Positions 11,936 to 21,966 of a stretch of DNA of 64,000 nt are shown piece by piece. The notes below the pieces were generated by a model, which worked only from the letters and a program-made list of their open reading frames with translations, ran no database searches and was not told where the DNA came from. The stretch is from Cricetomys ansorgei (Eukaryota > Chordata > Mammalia > Rodentia > Nesomyidae). A program made the position numbers and the translations under genes. The DNA is taken from the NCBI GenBank assembly GCA_026225945.1, contig JAMJFZ010003656.1, forward strand, positions 1,674,001 through 1,738,000, given 5' to 3'. Every line of letters starts with the position of its first letter. Positions within the stretch are counted from its first letter, which is position 1.

Positions 11936-12150
11936 GCTAGAGAGAGTAGACAGTGGTTAAAAGTACTAGCTACTATTCCAGAGGACACAGGCTCAACTTC
12001 CAGCTTCCACGTGGCATCTCACTGCAGCCTGAAACCCCAGCTCCTAGGAATCCAATTCCCTCTTTTGGTCTCCTCAGGCACCAAGCGTGCACATGGTACA
12101 GACATTCATTTAGACAAAACACCCATACACACAATTTTTTAAAAGCAACA
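11936..12150 (+). mobile_element. B2 SINE
   Basis: The tRNA-like head GGGGGCTAGAGAGAGTAGAC and body to an A/T-rich tail at 12,150 are recognisable. It is moderately diverged. Confidence 0.75.
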
Positions 12151-12279
12151 GAGCAAGTCAATGAGAGGGAAGGGAAGAAATTATCTTATAACAACATTAA
12201 ACCTTTGCACTTCAAAGAATAACATTAAGGAAGTATAAAGGAAAACCCATAAGCTTGGAAAAAATATATGTAAATATGA

Positions 12280-12372
12280 TGCAGGCAGATCTCTGTAAGT
12301 TTGATACCAACCTGGTCTACATAGTGAGTTCTAGCCAGCCAGAGCTACATAGTGAGACCCTATTTTAACATA
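12280..12372 (+). mobile_element. B1 SINE, 5' truncated
   Basis: Starts at GCAGGCAGATCTCTGT and ends ATAGTGAGACCCTATTTTA. It inserts in the old L1 ORF2 fragment. Confidence 0.75.
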
Positions 12373-12642
12373 AAACAAACTTACAAAGAATACATGAAGA
12401 GCTGTTACAAGTTAATAATGAAAAGGCAAACCAATTTAAAATGTGCAGCTTAGCATGTTCAAGGCCCTGGGTTCAATGATCAGCACTTTACACCCCCAAA
12501 ATGGGTTTTTAAAAAGTTTGTAAAATAAATATTTTTCTGAAGAACATGCAGCAAAGCTTCTCTTATCTTTAATTTTACTTCCCACAGTTTCAATCACATT
12601 CAATAAACTATAGTCCAAAAGTAACAGAAAATTCTGGGAATA

Positions 12643-12760
12643 AGGCCAGGTATGGTGGCACACACCTATAACCCCAGTAATTGGGAGGCTAAGGCAGGAG
12701 GATAGCAAATTCAAGTCTAGTGTGGGCTACATGATTATACAAAAACAAAACCCACAAACA
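12643..12760 (+). mobile_element. B1/B4 SINE body
   Basis: AGGCCAGGTATGGTGGCACAC to ACATGATTATACAAAAAC. An ID-like remnant at 12,445-12,495 lies upstream, separated by unassigned sequence. Confidence 0.7.
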
Positions 12761-12764
12761 AACT

Positions 12765-12826
12765 GGGGCGGGGGTGGGGGGTGGAGGTGGGGAGCCCAGG
12801 TGGGGAGCCCAAGTGGGGAGCGAGGG
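12765..12826. repeat. G-rich minisatellite, 13-bp period
   Basis: GGGGCGGGGGTGGGGGG is followed by three 13-bp units of the AGGTGGGGAGCCC type (12,785-12,797, 12,798-12,810, 12,811-12,823). There are more than four G-runs on the + strand, so a G-quadruplex is possible. Confidence 0.85.
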
Positions 12827-12827
12827 C

Positions 12828-13003
12828 ATGTGAATGAGATGGATCAATGGTAAACGTATTCACCACTAAGCCTGACAATCTGAGTTTAATCCCCAAGTCC
12901 CACGTGGTGGAAGTAGAGAACTGACTCCCAAAAGTTGTCCCCTGGCCTCCATAGTATGTGCTAGTACACACACATGTAAATAAATAAACAAGTAAATAAT
13001 GTA
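12828..13003 (+). mobile_element. B3A-like SINE
   Basis: GAGATGGATCAATGGTAAAC to AAATAAATAAACAAG; the central CCCCAAGTCCCACGTGGTGG is typical of this tRNA-derived group. Confidence 0.75.
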
Positions 13004-13064
13004 ATAAAGTTAAAAATTCCAGGAAGAAGCAAAAACACTACTTTTATATACATTATTATGCATT

Positions 13065-14350
13065 GTCTTACTTTTCTACTGCTATGATAAAGTACCACAA
13101 CTGAGGCAACTTAAGGGGAAAAGGGTTTATGGTTCCAGAGAGATAAGAATGCATTATGGTGAGGCACTGTGACAACAAGCAGCAGACTAAGAGCTCACAT
13201 CTCGACCAGGTAGCAGAGAGAACAAACTTGAAATGGTGGAGTCTTTGGAACCCTCAAAGCCCACCCCAGTGGCATACTTCCTCCAACAAGGCCACAGCTC
13301 TTAATCCTCCCCAAACACCAACTAGGAGTCAAATATTCAAGCCTGAGACTTATTCAAACCACCACAGTGTTGTGGTACAAAACGCATTTAGTCCTATTTC
13401 AAAAGTCCCCATAGTCTTTCACAGTCTCCACACAACTTAAAAGTCCAAAGTCTCTTCTGAGACTCAAGGCAACCTCTTAATTTTAACCTCCTGTAAAATC
13501 AAAAAGTAAATTACATACTTCCAATATATAATGGCACAGAATATATATTACCATTCCAAAAGGGAAGAAAGAAGGTATATGGAGAAAATACGGTCCGAAG
13601 ACCAAAACCCAGCACGGCAAGCTCCAAATCCTGTAGCTCTTCCAGCTTTACTGACTACAACCACTTCTCTTTTGGCTGGTTCCACTCCTTATGTACTACT
13701 TTCCTTAGCAGACACCTCAGGACTTTGGCATCTCCAAGATCCTGAGGTTTTAATGAAATCCAGGTTTCACACTCACAGCTTCACACAATGGCCTCTCTGG
13801 GCCTGGTTCAGGGATTCCCCTGCCACATACCTGGCTTTCTGAACCCTGTTCTTTGCAAGAATAGTAAGTGCTCTTAACTGCTGAGCCATCTCTCCATCAC
13901 CTCCACAACTTTTTAATTTAACCTCAGGCACATTCTTAGGACACAGGAAGAAAGATTACGAGAAAGTACACAATCTACTCCTGTATCTTTCATGATCCTA
14001 AAGCCAGAACCACACAGTCATTTGGGGTAAATTCTAGCATCCTTCCATCACATTCGTAGCAGCTTTGATTTGTTGTTCCTTTTTAGGAGCAGAAAATTCC
14101 TTAGGCCTTTTCTTCTTACAAGGTGAAAGCTTAGCTGGGTGGGGTTTTGCTCTGAGGACACCATTGCCTTAATTCCAGTGCAGATCAGGCCTTGCTTTAA
14201 TTCACCTTATCTCTTTCAGCAGAAGCCTTAGCTGTGCTGTTCATTTCCCTTTCAAATTGTACATTTTGTATTTATTTCTGCCCCACTTGCTCTTTTTCAC
14301 TTATAGGTCTCCAAAAGAGTGATTACTAATAACCACACAACAAAGTCAAT
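13065..14350 (+). repeat. Long medium-reiteration muroid repeat, class unassigned
   Basis: The start (GTCTTACTTTTCTACTGC), middle (TTCACACAATGGCCTCTC near 13,780) and end (AGAAGCCTTAGCTGTGCTG, AAGTCAATATTAGGTTATC) are words I know from one widespread rodent repeat. It is not a gene. The 103-codon open frame at 13,531 lies within it. A reverse B2 head fragment (13,862-13,902) interrupts it. I cannot say whether it is LTR-derived. Confidence 0.6.
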
Positions 14351-14351
14351 A

Positions 14352-14500
14352 TTAGGTTATCTTGATTGTAACTGGCATTAACAAGGATGTGGAGAAAACA
14401 GATCCATCATTCACTGCTGGTGGAAATGTAGAATGGTGCAGCTAAATATGGAACATTGTGTGGTTGGTCTCCAAAAAGTTAAACAGAGTTACAACACGAG
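14352..14500 (+). mobile_element. Old L1 ORF2 3' fragment
   Basis: AACAAGGATGTGGAGAAAAC, then ACTGCTGGTGGAAATGTAGA, matches the ORF2 C-terminal coding region. It starts exactly where the previous repeat ends. Confidence 0.65.
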
Positions 14501-14569
14501 ACCAAAACCTGTCCATAATACTGGAGAAGCCCTGGGTTGATCCCCTGTACACATATAAAGACAGACATG

Positions 14570-14696
14570 GTAGATCAACAAAGTGGCTTTGTTTTGACAA
14601 ACCTGAGTTAAATCCCTGGGAATTACGTAGTAGAAGCAGAGAACCAACTCCTGCAGAGATCATCTTCTGACCTCTACATGAGTGCTGTGGCACAAG

Positions 14697-14751
<55 letters not shown>

Positions 14752-14770
14752 AATAAATAAATAAATAGAT
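14570..14770 (+). mobile_element. B3A-like SINE with (CA)n tail
   Basis: The tRNA-derived body ends in (CA)n at 14,706-14,746 and (AAAT)n(AGAT)n at 14,749-14,775. An ID-like remnant lies at 14,520-14,560. Confidence 0.7.
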
Positions 14771-14789
14771 AGATATATTAAATTAAGAC

Positions 14790-15010
14790 TGGGCTGGAGA
14801 GATGGCTCAGCAATTAAGAGCACTGACTGCTTTTCCAGAGAACCTGGGTACAATTTCCAGCATTCACATAGTAACTTGTAACTGTCTGTAATTCTAGTTA
14901 TAGGAGATCTAATATTCCCTTCTGGTCTCCATAGGCACAAGACACACAAGTGTTGCATAGACATACATGCTGATAAAACACTCATACACATAAAATAATT
15001 AAAAAATAAA
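14790..15010 (+). mobile_element. B2 SINE
   Basis: GGGCTGGAGAGATGGCTCAG (14,792-14,811) through the AAAATAATTAAAAAATAAAA tail. The A- and B-box regions are clear. Confidence 0.9.
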
Positions 15011-15138
15011 AATTTTAAATTATACGTATGTGTATGTATATGAGTTAAAAATATATGTATAAATATATATATATAAGTATATAAAAGTATAATATAAAAT
15101 AAATAAATAAATAAAAATTTTAAATTATACGTATGTGT
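15004..15138. repeat. AT-rich tract with exact 30-bp duplication
   Basis: The 30-bp word at 15,004-15,033 (starting AAATAAAAATTTTAAATTAT) recurs exactly at 15,109-15,138, with (TA)n sequence between. It was probably produced by slippage or template switching. Confidence 0.9.
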
Positions 15139-15151
15139 GTATTATATAAGA

Positions 15152-15465
15152 TATAGAAGCACATGCTTGTAATCTCAGCATTTGGGAAGCAAGAGGATCA
15201 GAGTTCAAGGCCATCCTCCACCACATAGTAAATTGAGACCAGTGTAGGTTACATTAGAGCCTGTCTCAAAAGAAGAGGGTAATTCAATGGGTAAAGGTAC
15301 TTGCTACACAAGCTTAGAAAACTGAGTTCAATCCCTGGAAAACACATTAAGATAGAACTGACTCCAGACTACATAAAGTTGTTCTCTGACCTTCTCACAT
15401 GTGCTGTGGCATGGCTCTCCTCCCATATCACTCATACATACACACATATGTACATAATAATAACA
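15152..15465 (+). mobile_element. B1/B4 body followed by B3 SINE
   Basis: The B1-like unit 15,155-15,272 ends GAGCCTGTCTCAAAAG. A tRNA-derived B3-like unit (15,275-15,462) follows directly. Confidence 0.65.
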
Positions 15466-15479
15466 AAAAGTTGTATACA

Positions 15480-15765
15480 AGGATTCATAACAGCACTAAT
15501 TCATGTAGCTGATTAATGGAATTTTAAAATATAAGTATCCAATAGAATGGTACTCAGCAATACAAAGGAATGTCATGCATGCTTGTAAAAGTAAGACTTG
15601 ACAATATTATACTAAGTGAAATCAACCAGAGGGAAAGCCCACATACTTCATAATTTTGTTTATGTGAATTGTCCAAAAATGAAAATCTACAATGGTTAGG
15701 AAATAACTAATGGTTAGCTAAGGCTAGAATGATAAGACAAATGATCTTTGGGAAATGGTATACTT
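15480..15765 (+). mobile_element. Old L1 3' end fragment
   Basis: AATAGAATGGTACTCAGCAA, then CTAAGTGAAATCAACCAGAG, is the ORF2 end/3' UTR pattern of old L1 copies. Confidence 0.65.
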
Positions 15766-15767
15766 TA

Positions 15768-16258
15768 GTCAGACTTTGCCTTGCTGTGATAAAATACCTG
15801 AAATTTAAGGGAAGATTTATTCTGGCTCACAGTCAGAAGCTTCAGTCTGTCATGGCAGAAGGGCATGATAGAGCATGACAGTTCACATGGCAGCTAAGAA
15901 GTTCTAAGAACTAGGTGCGGTAGCACATACCTTTAATTCCAGCACTCACAAGGCTGAGGGAAGAGGATCTCTGAGTTTGATACCAGCCTGGTCTACAAAG
16001 CGAGTTTTAAGACATCGAGGGTTTGTGGTGAGAATCTCTATCAAAAAGAAAATAAGTAAAGAGAACGGCTATGCTGCAAGATTTCTCCTTTACCTCCTCT
16101 TAGTCCATGTAGGTCCTCAATCTATTTGATGATACTGCCCCCTCAGTTAATCCTCTCTGGAAATGCTCTCAATGATACATGAAAGAAATATGCTTCATTG
16201 ATCTAGAAGATGCTTTTCAATCCAACCAAGTTGACAATCAAAATTAACCATCACCTAG
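15768..16258 (+). repeat. Medium-reiteration muroid repeat with nested B1
   Basis: It begins GACTTTGCCTTGCTGTGATA and ends AATCAAAATTAACCATCACC, a common muroid repeat end. A B1 (about 15,905-16,060, +) is inserted inside, so the repeat is older than that B1. Confidence 0.6.
15905..16060 (+). mobile_element. B1 SINE nested in the preceding repeat
   Basis: CTAGGTGCGGTAGCACATAC to AATCTCTATCAAAAAG. The rest of the host repeat resumes after it. Confidence 0.75.
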
Positions 16259-16284
16259 TAACTATTTAAAACTAGATTGCAGAA

Positions 16285-16740
16285 CAAAATGCATAGCTCA
16301 GAGGTTTAGCATATGCCAGAGCCCGGGTTTAATGGTTAGTATTATGAAAAGCAGTTTTTAATGTTTGAATAAAAATGAGCCCAGTGTTGTAGAAAATGGT
16401 TGTAATCCTAGCACTGAGAGACTAAGGCAGGAAGATTCCAAATTCAAGGCCAACCTGGGCTACATATAAAATCTAGTCTCAAATATTAAGAGCAGACTGG
16501 CCCAAGATACAGGCCGATAATTGCAGACACTTGGTAGGCTCAGGAATGAAGATCACAAATTCAAGGTCTACCTAGGCTACAGAGTGAGTTCAAGTCCAGC
16601 CTGGCAACTTAACAAAATCTTATCTCAAAACAAAATAAAAATATAAAGAAATGGGGAAATGGCTCAGTGATAGAGTGTTTGTCTTATACATGTGAGGGCT
16701 TTGTTTCAACATCTAGTACCACAAAAAAAGAAAAAAACAA
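16285..16740 (+). mobile_element. ID-like, two B1/B4 bodies, ID-like units in a row
   Basis: ID-like 16,285-16,345, B1-like 16,378-16,485 and 16,497-16,632, and ID-like 16,645-16,728. All are in + orientation, consistent with B4 composites. Confidence 0.55.
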
Positions 16741-16934
16741 CCATAATAAAACTGGATTGTAATCAAAGCTATATAAACTTGTAAATTTACTGAAATAATT
16801 AACTATGAGATTTATAATGGAAACAATTTTTTTCCTCTTTGAGATGGAATCTCACTATCTTACTGGGCCTCGGCTCAAGTCCCTGGGGAGGTAGAACTGA
16901 CTTTCCAATGATAAATCTTTTTGGGTGAATTTTA

Positions 16935-17395
16935 TCTTAAATTGAGTGTACTGGTGCACGCCTGTGATTCCAGCACTTGGGATACAGAAGCAGGAGATTC
17001 TAGAGTTTGAGGGCAGCCTGATGTATACAAGAATTTATCTCAAACAAATATATTTCAATAAAATATTATATTCTCCTTAAATGTCTTAACACAGCCAGAT
17101 ATAGTGGTGCATGCCTTTGATCCCAGCACTTGGGAAAGCAGAGGCAGGTGGATCTCTGTGAGTTTGAAGCCAGCCTGATCTACATACTAAGTTTCAGGCT
17201 AGTCAGACCTCATAGTGAGACCCTTTCTCAAAAGAAAAAGAGGAAAAGGGAGGGAGGTTGAGAGGAAAGGAAGGAGGGAGGCATCTTAACACATTTAGTG
17301 TGGTGACACACACCTATAATCCAACACTTGGGAGGTAGAAGCAGTTGGATCAGGCATTGAAAGCCAGCCTGGGCTCCATGTCTCAAAGCAAACAA
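16935..17395 (+). mobile_element. Three B1 SINEs in tandem orientation
   Basis: B1 bodies lie at 16,945-17,045 (diverged), 17,092-17,235 (well preserved, GATCCCAGCACTTGGG) and 17,298-17,395. A purine-rich (GGAGG)-type tract separates the last two (17,237-17,280). Confidence 0.75.
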
Positions 17396-17399
17396 ACAA

Positions 17400-17620
17400 G
17401 AAATCTTAACACATTTTTACACATTATAATATCAAATATGTTTTTTAAAACTATACTGTTCTCTCAATCCCATCTTTGTGGGGTTTTTCTTCTAAGTCTA
17501 TCTACAATAAAGTATTCCTTTATTTTTTTAATTCTTATTTTAGAGGGAAAGAGCCTCAACAATAACAATATGTAATAACTAATAACTTAAGAACAAATGA
17601 TGAAAAAGAAAAATGAATTC
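17400..17620. other. Unassigned stretch
   Basis: No recognised repeat or exon. The 76-codon open frame starting at 17,345 begins in the B1 tail and is not supported. Confidence 0.3.
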
Positions 17621-17689
17621 TGGGACAGAGGTATAGCTCTATGGTTGTACATTTGCCTAACATACAGAAAACTCCAATGGCAATAATAA

Positions 17690-17738
17690 GAAGAAGAAGA
17701 AGGAGAAGCATAATAATATGCATAATAATAATAAAAAT
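17690..17738. repeat. (AAG)n/(AAT)n simple repeat
   Basis: Short AAG and AAT runs join an ID-like remnant (17,622-17,690) to the following B1. Confidence 0.75.
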
Positions 17739-17741
17739 TAT

Positions 17742-17885
17742 GTCAGGCGGTGGTGGTACACGCCTTTAATCCCAGCACTCAGGTAGAGGCAGGCAGATCT
17801 CTGTGAGTTTCAGGACAGTCTGGTCTACAGACTGAGTTCTAGGACAGTCAGAGTTACAACAGAGAAACCCTGTCTTGAAAAACCA
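17742..17885 (+). mobile_element. B1 SINE
   Basis: GTCAGGCGGTGGTGGTACAC to GAAACCCTGTCTTGAAAAAC. It is well preserved and is followed by (CAGA)n at 17,899-17,920. Confidence 0.9.
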
Positions 17886-18074
17886 AAAAAAAAAGATATA
17901 CAGACAGACAGACAGACAAATGGAAATTTTAAACCATGCAAAGAACTTCACTGAGCATCCTTTTTCTGGTCTCTTCATCGTGGATTCAATAGTAGCTCCT
18001 TTTCTTCCTTTTTACTTGTTTCCTCATGGATCCAATAACTGCTATTGCTGCTCCTCCTCTTCCTCCTCACTCAT

Positions 18075-18270
18075 TCCTGGGGACTGAACTTAGGGTCCTA
18101 TGCATACTAGGTAAGCACTTTACCATGGACCTAAATGCCTGTGCTTTCTTTTTATTTTCAAGAGAGGATCTCAGTCAGTTGCCCAGGCTTGTCTCTAACC
18201 CACGGTGTAGTGTAGACAGAACTTCCCAGGGTGCTGGGGTTACAGGCCTGTACAACTAGGCCTAGCTTCC
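18075..18270 (-). mobile_element. B4-like SINE (ID plus B1, reverse)
   Basis: ID-like reverse words (GGGGACTGAACTTAGGG) at 18,078-18,135 lie next to a reverse B1-like body (18,155-18,270, GTGCTGGGGTTACAGGCC). Confidence 0.6.
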
Positions 18271-18295
18271 AATATCTTCTTGACCACAAAACAAT

Positions 18296-18485
18296 GTACA
18301 GGCAGGATTTGGAGTTGAAGAAACCTGGAATCAAATCTTGGTTTTGCCTTGCAGCAAATAATTTAACCTCACTCATTTTTTATTTCATTTGTGAATCTCA
18401 CAGGGCTAATATGAAAATATATATAAAGTACTTAGCATAGTGCCTGGCACAATATAACAATCAATAGATAAAAGCTTTTATTTTC
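18296..18485 (+). repeat. MIR (mammalian-wide interspersed repeat)
   Basis: CCTTGCAGCAAATAATTTAACCTC, then AGTACTTAGCATAGTGCCTG and CAATAGATAAAAGC, follow the MIR core and 3' part in + orientation. This tRNA-derived SINE predates rodents. Confidence 0.75.
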
Positions 18486-18531
18486 CACCTCTTAATATCC
18501 TCTAGGGCAGAATTGTATTATAGCACTATTC

Positions 18532-18693
18532 AAGGCCATTGAGATGGCTCTATAAGTAAAGGTGCCTGCTGCGAAGTCTGACAACCTGAGTTCAATCCCC
18601 AAGGCCTAGAGAAGGAAAGAACTGATTCATGTGAGCTGTCCTCTGACCTCATGCCAAATGTGCACCTACCTATCTCCCCCCTCTCTCTCTATA

Positions 18694-18731
<38 letters not shown>

Positions 18732-18744
18732 CACACATATATAT
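18532..18744 (+). mobile_element. B3-like SINE with (TG)n(TA)n tail
   Basis: GAGATGGCTCTATAAGTAAA to a (CT)(TG)(TA) tail at 18,680-18,744. The tail is cut by the 91-bp local copy described next. Confidence 0.7.
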
Positions 18745-18835
18745 ATCACCAAGCTACAGCTTTGGTCCTCAGTATATTTTCAGTTAACATTTAACTTACA
18801 AGTGAGGTTAAGCCATCTTCCATATAAATAATGAT
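18745..18835. repeat. 91-bp local duplicate (copy A)
   Basis: Matches 21,002-21,092 with two differences (T/C and A/G). It is flanked on both sides by TA/TG microsatellite, whereas copy B is in a plain ID-like/unique context. It therefore looks like copy A is the inserted one. Confidence 0.9.
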
Positions 18836-18874
18836 ATACATATATATATTTATGTATGTATATATGTGTATGTG

Positions 18875-18935
<61 letters not shown>

Positions 18936-18945
18936 AGATAAGTAA
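18836..18945. repeat. (TA)n(GA)n microsatellite
   Basis: (TA)n with TATG variants to 18,898, then (GA)n to about 18,930 and GAAA variants. Confidence 0.9.
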
Positions 18946-19337
18946 ATTGTAAAAAATGTTATTAAAAATAAAGTACTATTCAACAATACTGATGAAAACA
19001 TTAAATTGATTTTCAAGGGGACTCATTTCAGGAAGGCAGAAACATAATGTATTTTTTAAAAGACTTTCTAGTAATAAACAATGCTGGTATTGCTGAAGAG
19101 ATATGCTGCAGTGAACAACTTATCTCTTCTATATTCAGCAGTATAGAAATATGCCACAGCAAAAAAGTCTACAAAAAAATATCAGGCTTCAAATCTGGAG
19201 TTTCCTCAGGCCTGGAATCATCTATTAAGTTCACAGCTATATAATATAGCTATATGTGACAATTTTTCTTTCATAAAATGGTAATATAGTAACCTAAGCC
19301 TAGGAAAATACATATAAATATCTACAAAAACACTTCT
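18946..19337. other. Unassigned stretch
   Basis: No clear repeat. A MIR-like word (CTTCAAATCTGGAG, 19,188) hints at an ancient SINE but is too short to call. No exon seen. Confidence 0.3.
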
Positions 19338-19430
19338 AGGCCGGATGGTGGTGGGACACACCTTTAATCCCAGCAGAAGCAGAGGCAGGCGGAGTTACAG
19401 CAGAGAAACCCTGTCTTGAAAAAACAAACA
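19338..19430 (+). mobile_element. B1 SINE with internal deletion
   Basis: GGCCGGATGGTGGTGGGACA joins directly from AGGCAGGCGG to AGTTACAGCAGAG. About 50 bp of the central body is missing, though both ends are well preserved. Confidence 0.85.
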
Positions 19431-19705
19431 TTTCTATAGAGACACAAATTACTGGAGGAGACTCACAAATTTGTACCCCACCTCTATTCTCTCAATACAT
19501 ATATTACATAAACTTGAAGTACTTGATTTAAAAGTGCAAAATAACTTTCCCTGGTGGTTTATCTTATTCTATCCATGGAAAATCTGACTGGATCCAGTAC
19601 AATGTACTACTGGATTCAGTAGTCCTAACTACTCAGAAGACTAAGACCAGAAGATTACTTGAGCTCAGAAGAAATAAACTTAACAAGATTCTCACCTCAA
19701 AACAA

Positions 19706-20030
19706 GATAAAAAGTAGTACTTTGTTAACCAACAGATCAAAGGATTTAACCTTTATAGCAACTGAAAGAAGGCATATTTAAACAGTGAAAATTGGCCACT
19801 AACAATATTACGTCTTTCTCATACATACATTTTTGTAACAATAAACACCAAGTACCAATGCACTGTCACCAAGTCAACATTTAAGAATAAAAGAACAAAA
19901 CACAGTCCTTGTTCTCAAGGGTTTAACATTTTATCAACCTTATAGTATACTATAATTATTAGCATAATTTGCCACGTTTTCATTTCTATTAGCTGTTTTG
20001 CTTTTATCTGTGTGAACTGTTTGTGTTTTA
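19706..20030. other. Unassigned stretch
   Basis: Between a decayed B1-like unit (19,590-19,700) and a cluster of reverse B1 units. No exon or known repeat seen. Confidence 0.3.
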
Positions 20031-20039
20031 GGGTTTTTG

Positions 20040-20440
20040 TTTGCTTGTTTTCATTTTCTGAAAGTATACTGTTATGTAACCCTGGCTGGTCTAGTACTTG
20101 CTATATAATTCAGTCATAACAATCCCCCTACCTCAGCCTCCTAAGTACTGCCTTTACAGGCATGTGCCCAAGATGGCCTTGATTTCAGACTGTAGTTCAC
20201 TGTCTGCCTTGAACTTGCAATCCTCCCATCTCAGTATCCTGAATCGCTGGGAGTACAGGTCTGTACCATCTGGCCCAGCTTACACTACGGTTGGGGTATT
20301 TTGTTTTTATTTTGAGGCAAAGCCTCACTATATTACTTAAGCTAGCACAAAATTCTAGGATCAAGCCATCCTTTTGCCCTAGTCTCTCAAGAGCTGAGAC
20401 TGCAGGTGAATAATACCATGGCCAACTCACTAAGCTTTTT
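20040..20440 (-). mobile_element. Three decayed B1/B4 bodies, reverse
   Basis: Reverse B1-like units at about 20,050-20,175, 20,190-20,280 and 20,297-20,430, each with a CCTCAGCCTCC- or GCTGGGAGTACAGG-type core. Confidence 0.6.
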
Positions 20441-20670
20441 CTTCTTTTCTTGCTTTGGAGTTTTGAGACAAATATGCCTACGTATACATTAGGCTGTCGT
20501 TGAACTCTGAATTGCTCATTTTTTTATAGTCATGACTTAGGATATTTTTTTCTTTTCAGCACAAAAACAGACTGTTATTCTTACTCTCTAGCATTCACAT
20601 TTTTGCTATTATAAATATTTCATTACATGCATATATATACATATATATACATGTACGTACATATGTATAC

Positions 20671-20730
20671 ATTGTAGCAGGCATATGTATATGTGTATAC
20701 ATTGTAGCAGGCATATGTATATGTGTATAC
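20671..20730. repeat. Exact 30-bp tandem duplication
   Basis: The unit starting ATTGTAGCAGGCATATGTAT at 20,671 repeats exactly at 20,701. It sits in a (TATACA)-rich tract (20,620-20,670). Confidence 0.95.
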
Positions 20731-21001
20731 ATTTTTTAACTTTCATTGAAATATGCTAATATATCAAAATGGATACATGTAATCTTTATACAATGCTGCA
20801 AAATTGCTTCCCATAACCATTATATCAATTTAAACTTTCATATACAATATGTATCTTTTGCCTTACACCCTGACAACAAAAAGTCTTATCAAACATTTTG
20901 ATTTTTAACACTCCAATGGGATTTTAAAGAGTCTCAGTATGTTTTCTTTTTATGCAGTAGAGAGGATCAAACCCAGAGCCTTGTACATTAGTGAGCACTC
21001 A

Positions 21002-21092
21002 ATCACCAAGCTACAGCTTTGGCCCTCAGTATGTTTTCAGTTAACATTTAACTTACAAGTGAGGTTAAGCCATCTTCCATATAAATAATGAT
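21002..21092. repeat. 91-bp local duplicate (copy B, probable source)
   Basis: Partner of 18,745-18,835. It begins inside a reverse ID-like element (20,945-21,028) and runs on into unique sequence, so this is the natural context of the sequence. Confidence 0.9.
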
Positions 21093-21111
21093 TAACATGT
21101 CAAGAATAAGA

Positions 21112-21332
21112 CAGGGTTAGGGATGTATGCTCAGCTGATGGAGTGCTTGCCTAGCATGCGTAAAGCTCTAGGTTTGATTTCTAGCATTTTATAAACCAGA
21201 AATAGGACCCACAACTGTAATCTCAGAACTCTGAAGGTAGAGACAGGAGAATAAAAAGTTCAAGTTCATCCCTTGCTACAAGAGCAAGTTTGAAGCCAGC
21301 TTAGGATACTTTGTCTCAAGAAAAAAAAAAGA
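21112..21332 (+). mobile_element. B4 SINE
   Basis: ID-like head (GGTTAGGGATGTATGCTCAG), B1-like body (ACTGTAATCTCAGAACTC), A-tail at 21,322-21,332. It is a complete composite. Confidence 0.8.
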
Positions 21333-21409
21333 AGAAGAATAATCCAAAAATTCCTATTATCACTACTACCAATGAAGGAAATAGAGCAAGACGGACAAAT
21401 ATTAAAAGA

Positions 21410-21655
21410 GACAGGGCATAATGATGCACTCCTATAATCCGAGCATGACAAAAACTAAGGAAGGAGAAATACTAGCTTGTGGCCATCTGGAATCATTCTG
21501 AACTGAAATTCTTTTTGTTTTTTAAGAAAAAGGAAAAAAAGATGAGTGTGGTGATACATACTTTTAATACCAGCACTGGGGAGTGAGAAGCAGGAAGGTC
21601 AGGGTCAAGGCCGTCCTGAGCTACTTGAGACCCTGTCTCAAAACAGAAAAATAAA
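21410..21655 (+). mobile_element. Two B1/B4 bodies
   Basis: B1-like 21,412-21,512 (diverged) and 21,543-21,650 (ending GACCCTGTCTCAAAACAG). Confidence 0.65.
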
Positions 21656-21820
21656 ACAAAGCTAAAAGGAGGATTTACAGACTAGACTACACAATTACTT
21701 AGAACAGCCAGTAGATCAACTAAGAAAATAATAGGAAACAAGGTACTCAATAGAAACACCAAAGTCAAAATCAATACTGATATATACATCAGTAATAATT
21801 ATTAGAAAATATAATTTAAG

Positions 21821-21955
21821 GGGCTGGAGAGATGGCTCTCCCACATAATGCTTACAACTATCTATAATCCCAATTCTAGGGGATCTAACATCCTCTTCTG
21901 TCCTCTGCTGGCACCTCTACACAAAATGAAAGAACTTTAAAAAGAAAACATAATT
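21821..21955 (+). mobile_element. B2 SINE with internal deletion
   Basis: GGGGCTGGAGAGATGGCTC is joined directly to CCCACATAATGCTTACAAC, losing about 55 bp that include the B-box. The tail is at 21,935-21,955. Confidence 0.8.
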
Positions 21956-21966
21956 TAAAAATAAGT

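Larger units (their letters stand above)
11530..12480 (+). mobile_element. Old L1 ORF2 fragment split by SINEs
   Basis: L1 ORF2 words occur at 11,560-11,830, resume at 12,165-12,280 and again at 12,375-12,440. The interruptions are a B1 tail (11,840-11,928), a B2 (11,936-12,150) and a truncated B1 (12,280-12,372). Reading the pieces together gives consecutive ORF2 sequence. Confidence 0.6.

Noticed and set aside
13531..13842. 103-codon open frame on +
   Set aside because: Lies within a dispersed muroid repeat; no known domain.
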